Shown: positions 43,134-49,729, counted from the first letter of the stretch. The stretch: 49,953 nt of DNA from Fusobacterium_C necrophorum (GCF_900104395.1 NZ_FMXX01000018.1); one strand, 5' to 3'. A program made the numbers and translations. Notes: generated by a model from the letters alone, not told the origin.

Positions 43134-44087
43134 TTATAGTTTAGATACTCTAACTACAACAGAAAATACATCCTTTCCTCGTAAAATTAATGCTATATCA
43201 ACAGGAATTGCCACAGGGGTTTCAATTTTATCAATAAAATAGCATTTTCCTGATGTGGATTTTCCTACTTCAACTGATCTTTTTAAACTTTTGGGAATAG
43301 GTTTTATCTCTGTATTGAATATTTCAAATAAAATAGTAGTTAATATATCATTATGTAAACCTTTTTTTAGATCTAAATGATAGTATTCTGAAAAATAATC
43401 ATGAATTTGAATAATCATTTTTAAGTATGCGATTGATTCCCAATTTTTCATATAATTTTCTATACCAAAAATTCCCTTTTTTTCTAGTGCTTCATAATCA
43501 ATATACACAGGTAAATTATAGTGTTTTTCTTCCTTATATTTTTCTATCTCCAAATATTGAAACTCTGTTAAATCTTTTAATACTCTTTTCTTTAAATTTT
43601 CTTTTTCTTGTGAAGAATAGTAAAATATCTCCTCTATTTTATTAGATTTTAATATTTTTTTCTCTGTTTTATTCTTATTTTTATATTTAATTTTTGATTT
43701 CATACCAGAATTATAATTCAATAAAATATTAAAAAGATTATTATAAACTTCTTCTATCCTTAAAATTCCCGAAAGTTTTATTGTTTGTTCTTTCGTTAAA
43801 TTCCTATTCTTTTCAAAATATATTTCATAATCGGAATTTAAAACCTTATCCATAATATAGTTAGCTAAATTATTTAATACTATAAAATGAAAAAGAGGGA
43901 GAAATTCATTCTTAATTATAGCATAATCTGTAATATGGTATTCTGAATAAATTCTTTGAAAGTAAGGATATTTTTCTATATTTTCAACAATATCAATATA
44001 CTCTATATCATCATAAATTATTTCACATGTATCACTTTCTTCCAGATAAATTTTATTGTCTTTTAAAGAAATAAATAATTGTTTCAT
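43134..44087 (-). CDS. Protein of unknown function, first gene of the regulator operon
   Basis: A 317-residue protein I do not recognise. It has no signal peptide or membrane helix. The middle (about residues 115-190) is very Lys/Glu/Asn-rich (KYKNKNKTEKK), probably a flexible or helical linker, and the C-terminus is more globular and Gly/Val-rich (GKSTSGKCYFIDKIETPV, then VSVVVRVSKL-like end). The ATG at 44087 is 6 nt after AGAGGTGA; a GTG three codons upstream is inside that site. It is first behind a SARP-like promoter and 14 bp ahead of the regulator, so it may be a partner or sensor for it. The base composition is extreme AT. Confidence 0.65.
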   Translation of the reverse strand: MKQLFISLKDNKIYLEESDTCEIIYDDIEYIDIVENIEKYPYFQRIYSEYHITDYAIIKNEFLPLFHFIVLNNLANYIMDKVLNSDYEIYFEKNRNLTKEQTIKLSGILRIEEVYNNLFNILLNYNSGMKSKIKYKNKNKTEKKILKSNKIEEIFYYSSQEKENLKKRVLKDLTEFQYLEIEKYKEEKHYNLPVYIDYEALEKKGIFGIENYMKNWESIAYLKMIIQIHDYFSEYYHLDLKKGLHNDILTTILFEIFNTEIKPIPKSLKRSVEVGKSTSGKCYFIDKIETPVAIPVDIALILRGKDVFSVVVRVSKL

Positions 44088-44102
44088 TGAAATCACCTCT
44101 TT

Positions 44103-44150
44103 CGTTAATTTATTTTAATATTAATCATGTTTCGTTAATATTTCGTTAAT
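44103..44150 (-). promoter_or_regulatory. Activator-type promoter of the regulator operon, three heptamers
   Basis: Minus strand: heptamer ATTAACG (44144-44150), AAAT, heptamer ATTAACG (44133-44139), exactly 9 nt, then TAATAT as -10 (44118-44123). The two heptamers sit in a perfect 11-bp tandem. A third identical heptamer (44103-44109) overlaps the predicted start of transcription. There is no -35 consensus. The same spacing is found upstream of hutU. Confidence 0.65.
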
Positions 44151-44304
44151 ATAAATTCTTTAATAAAATTAACAAAATAAATGACATTTCTTATTAAAAA
44201 AAAGTTTGTTTTTATACCATATTTTTTTTATTATTATTGATTTCGTTCCAAAATTCTTTATTATGTTTCTATTTATCATTCTAGATAAATTTATGAAAAG
44301 TCCA

Positions 44305-44336
44305 AAATAAAAAGCAAGCCATTTTATTGACTTGCT
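44305..44336 (-). terminator. Terminator left of the attachment site (former tRNA-Leu terminator)
   Basis: AGCAAG/CTTGCT stem with a 12-nt loop and TTTTTATTTT on the minus strand, 15 bp beyond the tRNA-Leu 3' scar. It would have ended the tRNA transcript before integration and still can end transcripts from the integrase side. Confidence 0.6.
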
Positions 44337-44350
44337 CATTGCTTTCTATA

Positions 44351-44368
44351 TGGTGCCGATGGTGGGAC
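44351..44368 (-). other. Attachment-site scar: 3' end of a tRNA-Leu gene
   Basis: The minus strand reads GTCCCACCATCGGCACCA, which fits the T-stem 3' half (CCCAC), the acceptor 3' strand (CATCGGC), discriminator A and CCA of a tRNA-Leu. The rest of a tRNA is absent to its right, where the element begins. It lies 79 bp downstream of the integrase gene, the expected place for attL/attR of a tRNA-integrating element. Confidence 0.65.
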
Positions 44369-44446
44369 ATTCTATATATCTTCACAACTTGGCTTTTATA
44401 GGTTCTTTTTATCCATTTATATGTTCTTAATATGTAAATGACTTTT

Positions 44447-45100
44447 TTACATATCATCTAATTTTTCTAAAACTTCTAACTTTTTTTCTTTCATGACATG
44501 GGTATATATGTTCATTGTCGTTTGAATATCACTGTGTCCTAATAAGCTTTGAACTGTCTTTACCGGAATATCCATTTCAAATAATCTTGTTGCGTAGGTG
44601 TGCCGGATACTGTGAAATGTTCTACTGTCATCAATTCCTAATTCTCGGCAAATGCTTTTTATTCTTCTATCCGGTCTTTTGCGTTCAAGGGGATTTCCAT
44701 TCTCATCACAAAATACCAAGTCATTTATTCTTGGGATATTTTCCAATAGATCCATCAATTTTTTAGGTAATGGAATATCTCTCACGCTGCTAGGTGTTTT
44801 CAACATATACTTGAAAATATAAACCGTTTTTCTATTTCCATCCTCATCTACCCGAACATCTTTTTGATACTGCTCTTTGACAAATAAAATATTTCCCCGG
44901 ATATTGTCCCATTTAATCGCCAGTACTTCCCCAAGCCTTAGCCCTGTGTAGAATGTAAAGTATAGGATACAGTCTGTTATGTTTCTAAGGTCTAGGGCTT
45001 GAGTAATTGCTTCCTGCTTCCGATAATAGTTAATCTGTTTTAACAATTCTAAGCTTGTAATTTTATCTTTCTTCATATCATCACGCTCCAAAATCTTCAT
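44447..45100 (-). CDS. int: Tyrosine integrase, N-terminally truncated
   Basis: A 217-residue catalytic domain only. All catalytic residues are visible: Arg in TFYTGLRLGE near 55, His-x-x-Arg in FHSIRHTYATR near 165, His in LLGHSDIQTT near 187, and Tyr nucleophile in MNIYTHV near 200. Complete integrases of this type have about 380-400 residues, so the arm-binding and core-binding N-terminal domains are missing. The first codons overlap the end of a broken excisionase gene, indicating a deletion that removed the excisionase C-terminus and integrase N-terminus. It faces the tRNA-Leu scar. Probably non-functional. Confidence 0.85.
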   Translation of the reverse strand: MKILERDDMKKDKITSLELLKQINYYRKQEAITQALDLRNITDCILYFTFYTGLRLGEVLAIKWDNIRGNILFVKEQYQKDVRVDEDGNRKTVYIFKYMLKTPSSVRDIPLPKKLMDLLENIPRINDLVFCDENGNPLERKRPDRRIKSICRELGIDDSRTFHSIRHTYATRLFEMDIPVKTVQSLLGHSDIQTTMNIYTHVMKEKKLEVLEKLDDM

Positions 45101-45198
45101 GGGTCATCATTCGTTTTACTGCGTCTTTTTCAATTCCTAAAAAAGGCAGCACATTCTTTTGGTGTGATTAAAACGGTCGCTTGTTTTTCTCCTGTCAT
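45081..45198 (-). pseudogene. Excisionase remnant with a 1-base frameshift
   Basis: From the ATG at 45198 (8 nt after AAGGAG) the frame reads MTGEKQATVLITPKECAAF, then hits a stop because of six T residues in a row. With five T residues it continues LGIEKDAVKRMMTHEDFGA to a stop at 45081, an excisionase-like helix-turn-helix text cut short. It overlaps the truncated integrase in another frame. This marks the left junction of a deletion. Confidence 0.6.
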
Positions 45199-45213
45199 AA
45201 CATCAACTCCTTT

Positions 45214-45420
45214 CTAGTTTTTAATGAAAATTTCTACTACTTCATCATTGGTCAACTCCAAAATTTCTTGTATCTTTTGGATTTCTTGGGGGCTGAAAAG
45301 AACTTTTCCTCTGATTTTAAGTGAAAAATTTGGATAATTCAACTCCATTTTCTCAGCTAATTCTTTTATGGTAAAGCCTTTTAGTGCCAATTTCGACTTT
45401 AAAAGATTTCTATTTAACAT
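45214..45420 (-). CDS. Small helix-turn-helix protein (Cro-like)
   Basis: A 68-residue protein starting MLNRNLLKSKLALKGFTIKELAEKMEL; the helix-turn-helix is at about residues 15-38 (TIKELAEKMELNYPNFSLKIRG). The ATG at 45420 is preferred, after AAAGGAGAG. It is divergently transcribed from the larger repressor gene with a 118-bp gap containing a 14-bp inverted repeat, the layout of a phage lysis/lysogeny switch. Likely a Cro- or antirepressor-type regulator of the element. Confidence 0.75.
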   Translation of the reverse strand: MLNRNLLKSKLALKGFTIKELAEKMELNYPNFSLKIRGKVLFSPQEIQKIQEILELTNDEVVEIFIKN

Positions 45421-45437
45421 TTTTTCACTCTCCTTTA

Positions 45438-45495
45438 TACATAATATTTTATATATTTTCAAGAAAAAAATAAAAAAGTTGTAAAATATTATGTA
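45438..45495. promoter_or_regulatory. Divergent operator: 14-bp inverted repeat
   Basis: TACATAATATTTTA (45438-45451) and its exact reverse complement TAAAATATTATGTA (45482-45495) lie 30 bp apart between the two divergent HTH genes. Both copies contain AATATT. They are good candidates for repressor-binding sites covering both promoters. Confidence 0.6.
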
Positions 45496-45538
45496 AAGTG
45501 GTATAAAATAAAGAAAAAGAATTGGGGAGGGTGGGAGT

Positions 45539-46174
45539 ATGTCAAAATTTGGGAATAGATTAAAAGCTATTAGAAAAGACTTAGGTCTAACACAAAAAGA
45601 ATTATCTGAAAAAGTAAATAAGTCCCTTTCCAGTATTCAAAAATATGAGGCTGGAGAGGTAAGCATTCCCATTGAAGTTATATCTTTGTTATCTGAAAAA
45701 TTGAATGTGCCTAGCTCTAAATTGATTGATGAAACTGAAAATAAATACTATCAATATGACAATATAAAAAATTTTTTGAATTTCATGGGTTTTACTTTTG
45801 ATGAAATAGGTGTTTACTTAGGTAGTGGGCAAAACTCAAATTTTCCTGAAATGGATAGTTTAGATTTTAGCCCTAATTTTGTCATAAAAAATTCTTTCCT
45901 TGAAGTGATGATTGATTTAGAACAATTAGATAATTTGAAAGAACAAATTGAAAGTTTTCTTTTATTCTCATTATGGAAATTAGAAAAAGATGGAAATGTA
46001 TTAAATATAGACGCTCATATATTAGATCGTGAAGAACTTTATTTTTCAGACGATTTTATAAATACCGTTAAAGAAAAATTAGGTTTTTATGGAGATGATC
46101 ATATTAGACCTCTTTCCAAATTAGAAAAAAGAGTGTGGGAAATCTACAAAGAAACTCAAAACTCCAAGAAATAA
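45539..46174 (+). CDS. XRE-family repressor
   Basis: A 211-residue regulator. The N-terminal helix-turn-helix is residues 8-62 (LKAIRKDLGLTQKELSEKVNKSLSSIQKYEAGE), as in CI/Xre proteins. The C-terminal part (about 75-211) is acidic and not a recognisable S24 peptidase, as no Ser-Lys LexA-like cleavage pattern is evident, so control is probably not by RecA self-cleavage. The ATG follows GGGGAGGGTGGGAGT. It is divergent from the small HTH gene and followed by dinD. Confidence 0.8.
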   Translation: MSKFGNRLKAIRKDLGLTQKELSEKVNKSLSSIQKYEAGEVSIPIEVISLLSEKLNVPSSKLIDETENKYYQYDNIKNFLNFMGFTFDEIGVYLGSGQNSNFPEMDSLDFSPNFVIKNSFLEVMIDLEQLDNLKEQIESFLLFSLWKLEKDGNVLNIDAHILDREELYFSDDFINTVKEKLGFYGDDHIRPLSKLEKRVWEIYKETQNSKK

Positions 46175-46179
46175 AATCC

Positions 46180-46200
46180 TGAACGAAATTATTCCGTTCA
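46180..46200. promoter_or_regulatory. Imperfect inverted repeat after the repressor gene
   Basis: Arms TGAACGAAAT and ATTCCGTTCA pair with one mismatch around a central T. It has no T-run, so it is more likely a protein-binding site than a terminator. It lies 5 bp after the repressor stop and 67 bp upstream of dinD. Confidence 0.35.
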
Positions 46201-46229
46201 AGCAACCCACAAATACCCACATATTACCC

Positions 46230-46245
46230 CGTACCATTTGGTACG
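46230..46245. promoter_or_regulatory. Candidate operator of dinD
   Basis: A perfect 16-bp palindrome CGTACCATTTGGTACG (7-bp arms, 2-bp centre), 21 bp upstream of the dinD start. dinD is an SOS gene in E. coli, so this could be an SOS-type or element-repressor operator. It does not look like the known Gram-positive LexA box. Confidence 0.4.
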
Positions 46246-46266
46246 AGCCTAGAGAAAGGAGCGAGA

Positions 46267-47088
46267 ATGAATCTAGAAATATATAATCAAAAAACTTTTG
46301 AAGATATTAAGCACATTAACGATGACGGAATAGAATTTTGGTATGCTAGAGAACTCCAAGAAGTTCTAGGGTATGCTAAATGGGGTAACTTTCTTAAAGT
46401 TATTGAGAAAGCCAAACAATCGCTACAATCCTCAAATATTGAGGAGTTAGACCATTTTGCTGATGTCGGCAAAATCGTAAAAGCTGGCGTTTCTTCTAAG
46501 GAAATTAACGATATGATATTATCCCGTTATGCATGCTATTTGATTGTACAAAATGGAGACCCAAGAAAAAAGATGATAGCATTGGGACAACAGTATTTTG
46601 CAATCCAAACAAGAAAACAAGAACTGACTGAAAAGGAATTTGAAGAACTGTCAGAAGATGAAAGACGTCTAATATTGCGAAAAGACGTTACCGGATTCAA
46701 TAAAAAATTATTTGCTGCAGCCAAAGATTCCGGAGTAAATAATTTTGCCCAATTTAATAATGCAGGATATAGAGGATTATACGGAGGAGAAACGGCACAA
46801 GATATAGGAGAACGAAAAGGATTAAAAGAAAAAGAGCATATTTTAGATCATATGGGTTCCACAGAATTAGCAGCGAATTTATTCCGAATTACCCAAACGG
46901 AAGAAAGATTGAAAAAAGGAGACATTCAGGAGCAAGAAGAGGCAGATAGTACCCACTATAAAATTGGAGAAAAGGTTAGGGAAACTATGAAAGAAATTAG
47001 TGGAATTACTCCGGAGCAACTTCCTACTCCAGATAAAAGTATCAAGCAATTAGAGCATGAAAAAAAGAAACTACTTAAGAAAAAATAG
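46267..47088 (+). CDS. dinD: DinD-like DNA damage-inducible protein
   Basis: A 273-residue protein of the DinD/P22-AR family. It starts with a KilA/BRO-like segment (YNQKTFEDIKHINDDGIEFWYARELQEVLGY, about residues 6-36), has the conserved SRYACYLIVQNGDPRKKMIALGQQYFAIQTRKQE-type region near 85-118, and GYRGLYGGETAQDIGERKGL near 165. In E. coli DinD inhibits RecA filament function. RBS AGAAAGGAGCG. It is 32 bp ahead of the RES-domain gene and likely co-transcribed with it. Confidence 0.9.
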   Translation: MNLEIYNQKTFEDIKHINDDGIEFWYARELQEVLGYAKWGNFLKVIEKAKQSLQSSNIEELDHFADVGKIVKAGVSSKEINDMILSRYACYLIVQNGDPRKKMIALGQQYFAIQTRKQELTEKEFEELSEDERRLILRKDVTGFNKKLFAAAKDSGVNNFAQFNNAGYRGLYGGETAQDIGERKGLKEKEHILDHMGSTELAANLFRITQTEERLKKGDIQEQEEADSTHYKIGEKVRETMKEISGITPEQLPTPDKSIKQLEHEKKKLLKKK

Positions 47089-47120
47089 ATTTAAATAGGG
47101 AAAGGAATATAGAAAGAACT

Positions 47121-47999
47121 ATGCCAGCTATTGTTCAAGTTGCGGAAAAAATAAATTCTCTGAGTCAAGATGAGCTAAAAAGAATCATCGAAAACATTGA
47201 AAAGGGTGATCCGCAAGTTTTTGATGAAATTACTCAGATTATTCAAAAATCTTCATACCGTATTGTTGAAAAAACATTAAAAATAGGAGATAAATTTTTT
47301 AGGATTAGAGAACTGAATAATATTAATTTGAAAGAATTATCCTCAATAAATAACTGTTGGGCTCCTCCTAACCCTAAACAAGGTCGCTACAACAGGAACG
47401 GCTGTCCTATTCTATACGTTGCTAAAGATGAAGAAACATGTAAAAAAGAAATAGGAATAACCGATGATAATACATATATGCTAATAAAATATGAATTAAA
47501 AGAAGAGATCCAAGTATATAATCAAAAAATTTGTCAAGATCTGCGTCAACTTTTTAGTGGAGAAACATACAGGAATAACTATACCCCATTATTGGCAGAT
47601 CCCAAGAAAGCTAAATTATTAGAACAAATTATTGATGAATGTTTAAATCATAAAGATTATAATTTTTCCAACTTTATTATTAATTTTCTTTTTCCATGTA
47701 CAAATAGAATATTAGGTTGGGAATATGTATCAAGAAAGAATCCATTAGGTGTAAACTTAGCTTTTAAAAATGAAGAAATACAAGAATTCGTATTGATAAC
47801 GGATGTAAAAATTATTAAAAAAGGAAAAATTTATTATAACGGCTTTATCGATAGAGATAATATTAAGTATAAAAAAAATCTAAAGTATTATGTATCTTAT
47901 ATAAAATCCATTTTAAAGCCTTTCAAAAACATTAGACATATAAGATTACCTCTTTTGTTTTTGAAGTGGATAAATCAAGCTCCTATCAAGCCAAAATAA
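47121..47999 (+). CDS. RES-domain protein, probable NAD+-degrading toxin family
   Basis: A 292-residue protein. A helical N-terminal part (about 1-55) is followed by a RES-like core: FFRIRELNN near residue 60, a Trp at WAPPNPKQGRYNRNGCPILYVAKDEETCKKEIG (about 83-115), which matches the Arg..GRWN..G.P.LY.A....EA pattern of RES toxins. RES proteins paired with Xre antitoxins phosphorolyse or cleave NAD+. No partner antitoxin with the DUF2384-type end is seen; the nearest XRE gene is the element repressor. A 2-gene module with dinD, ending in a terminator, suggests a host-defence or addiction role. The RES call is by motif, not by alignment. Confidence 0.6.
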   Translation: MPAIVQVAEKINSLSQDELKRIIENIEKGDPQVFDEITQIIQKSSYRIVEKTLKIGDKFFRIRELNNINLKELSSINNCWAPPNPKQGRYNRNGCPILYVAKDEETCKKEIGITDDNTYMLIKYELKEEIQVYNQKICQDLRQLFSGETYRNNYTPLLADPKKAKLLEQIIDECLNHKDYNFSNFIINFLFPCTNRILGWEYVSRKNPLGVNLAFKNEEIQEFVLITDVKIIKKGKIYYNGFIDRDNIKYKKNLKYYVSYIKSILKPFKNIRHIRLPLLFLKWINQAPIKPK

Positions 48000-48034
48000 A
48001 AGACTTAGTATTAAACTAGGTCTTTTCTTTTTTA
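47998..48034 (+). terminator. Terminator of dinD-RES
   Basis: AAAAGACtTAGT/ACTAgGTCTTTT stem with a 5-nt loop followed by CTTTTTT, overlapping the RES stop codon. Confidence 0.85.
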
Positions 48035-48050
48035 TTTGCTCGTGTTCCTC

Positions 48051-48115
48051 TTTGGCAGCTTAATTTTTAGCCGCCAAATTTAATTGGGTGGGAGAGTTCC
48101 GCCGAACTCTTTTTA
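48051..48115 (+). other. Two tandem stem-loops, second terminator-like
   Basis: First stem TTTGGCAGCT/AGCCGCCAAA (48051-48078, one mismatch); second stem AGAGTTC/GAACTCT with loop CGCC (48093-48110), followed by TTTTT. They lie in a gene-free zone and could be the end of a small transcript or residual operon end. Confidence 0.45.
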
Positions 48116-48145
48116 AGGAGTAAGAAAAGTCAGGATATTTCTTTT

Positions 48146-48384
48146 TCAGTCTGCGGAAACTTCCTCATACCTCTTCCTACTCCTAAAATCAATTCTAATC
48201 TTTTTCTGAAACTCTAGGAGCTTAGTTTTAATACTTCCAAAAGGCTTAGGGTTTTGTATACCCTCGATAACGGAATACATTAAAATGGCTTGTAGAAGTA
48301 TAGTAAATCTGTTTCTAGTAAGTTTCTAGTAATTTTATATTCTGATCTTTCATTCTCTAAGTTCTTAATGATAGAAATTGGCTT
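48146..48384 (-). pseudogene. Gene relic with an 11-bp tandem duplication
   Basis: The minus strand carries a tandem copy of TTACTAGAAAC (48309-48330). Removing one copy joins two coding-looking frames into a single one of about 75 residues, from KPISIIKNLENERSEYKIT through MYSVIEGIQNPKPFGS to SRKRYEEVSAD and a stop at 48146-48148. No start codon or ribosome site is present at the 5' end, so an N-terminus is also lost. Family not recognised. Confidence 0.45.
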
Positions 48385-49021
48385 TTTTTATAATTAATAA
48401 ACTAATTAAGAAACCATGTGGCTGCTCTCGGGAATGGTATCTAAAATCTTAAATAGAATCTTGCGGGGGCAGGAACAAAAATAAAAAATTTTCGTATCAG
48501 GTCAAAAAACCTTTTAATCACAATCCTTAAACAATACTTAGTGGGTAGCACTATAATTATTTGTTAGAGTGCCTGTTTTAAATTGTTGCACTCAGATTTT
48601 AGAATTTTAATAAAAAAAACAAATTATAATGTATATACCAATGAAAATTATTAGAATTCCATTAGAATAAAATAACTTAAGTTATCCCAATTTCGTTTCT
48701 GGCATTTTCTCTATGAAAGCAGAAAGTTCCGCCCTCATTTCTTGCTCCTTTCTATCATCTGTCCCGTTTAATCTCTTGAATAAGGCATGTCAAAATTGTT
48801 TTAGGTAATAATTAGATGCCTTTCTTTTTTGATATGACTTAAAATGGCTTTTAAAATTTCCAATTCCACTTTTTACAATAAAAAATCTTTTGTTTTCCAT
48901 CTTACTTCTATTGGAAACGGAACGGAACTCATTGTTTTTTTTACCAGTATTCAGACACAAGCCGGGCCTCGCAAGACCCGCAGCCTAAAAAAATATTTCT
49001 CAAAGTACCTTTTTCCTGCTC
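48385..49021. other. Gene-poor zone of the element
   Basis: About 640 bp with no convincing intact gene. It holds one short relic (separate entry at 48682), a GC-richer patch near 48960-48985 (GGGCCTCGCAAGACCCG), and otherwise AT-rich sequence. I see no tRNA, repeats array or origin-like repeats in it. Confidence 0.6.
48682..48789 (-). pseudogene. Short C-terminal gene relic
   Basis: On the minus strand HALFKRLNGTDDRKEQEMR then AELSAFIEKMPETKLG runs to a stop at 48682, preceded by a TGA in frame. The amino-acid make-up looks coding, and an ATG within it (MRAELS) has a GGAGCAAGAA nearby. Probably the tail of a lost gene; could be a very small peptide gene. Confidence 0.3.
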
Positions 49022-49579
49022 CTATATCCCAAAATAATTCCACATCTCTTTATCCTCTAGCATAATCATTTCTTTTAGACTTGATTTGGCTTGTGAAAAA
49101 GTATACTTCAAGTCTTTCCCAAGGATTTTATATAAGCTTTTAATTGCTTTCTCTGTCATCCCTTCCACTTCTTTCAATCTCCATATCTCAAACGGCTCAT
49201 AGTTTTCATACAGCAAGAATCCCATAGCATAAGCTTGATAGACCGGATAAAGCTTTTTGTATTCCTCCCTAAGATAATGCAATACTCTCTCTTTCTTCTC
49301 ATACTCAGATAAGTTTTCAATATAGTTACTATGTTCTTGGTAAAGCATAATCCCCTTTGATTTCTCATTCAATCCGTACCGTTCTATTTCTTGGATTTCT
49401 TCCAAGAGGTTCTTTACCTTTTTCTTGATAAGACAATAAGCTTTTAATTGCTCCATCTTGTACTTTACAAAATGATTTTTATTTGGCTTGAATAAATCTT
49501 TTCCATCGGTAGGAGCGGGAACTATTGCCTCTTGCTCCCGGATTTCTTGGATAATGTTTTCCGCTATGCTTTTGATCAT
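49022..49579 (-). CDS. Hypothetical protein of the element
   Basis: A 185-residue protein I do not recognise. It is soluble, charged and mostly helical, with long Lys/Glu segments (KAYCLIKKKVKNLLEEIQEIERYG, about residues 47-70) and an aromatic-rich middle (YPVYQAYAMGFLLYENYEPFEIW, about 112-134) followed by a helix-turn-helix-like text (KEVEGMTEKAIKSLYKILGK, about 136-155). This could be a phage-type late regulator or DNA-binding protein, but that is only a guess. The ribosome site is GGGAGAA. An IS91-type element end lies about 55 bp upstream and may have cut off its promoter. Confidence 0.6.
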   Translation of the reverse strand: MIKSIAENIIQEIREQEAIVPAPTDGKDLFKPNKNHFVKYKMEQLKAYCLIKKKVKNLLEEIQEIERYGLNEKSKGIMLYQEHSNYIENLSEYEKKERVLHYLREEYKKLYPVYQAYAMGFLLYENYEPFEIWRLKEVEGMTEKAIKSLYKILGKDLKYTFSQAKSSLKEMIMLEDKEMWNYFGI

Positions 49580-49634
49580 TTTCTTTATTCTCCCTTTATC
49601 TTATGTAATTCTCTTTTTCTTGGATAATAAAAAA

Positions 49635-49672
49635 AGCCGATTGGAGATTTAAAAAATCTCTTCCAATCGGCT
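49635..49672. repeat. Hairpin near the left end of the IS91-type element
   Basis: A 10-bp perfect stem AGCCGATTGG/CCAATCGGCT with an AT-rich inner part, followed by T-runs on both strands. It lies about 58 bp before the transposase start. It can block readthrough into the element and may belong to its terminal region. Confidence 0.6.
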
Positions 49673-49729
49673 GATTTTTTCTGTAAAATAAAGTTACCAC
49701 ACCTAAATTTACAGAAAGAAGGCGATCCT

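Noticed and set aside
47121..47999. RES gene with the 211-residue XRE protein as a standard RES-Xre toxin-antitoxin pair
   Set aside because: The XRE gene is separated by dinD, sits at a phage-like divergent operator, and lacks the typical C-terminal antitoxin segment as far as can be read.
48480..48640. CRISPR-like repeat spacing around GTGGGTAGCACT and GAGTGCC
   Set aside because: Only short unrelated similarities; no unit is repeated with regular spacing, and no cas genes are in the window.
48955..48990. GC-rich patch as a tRNA or rRNA fragment
   Set aside because: It lacks a T-arm, acceptor pairing or any recognised rRNA motif.
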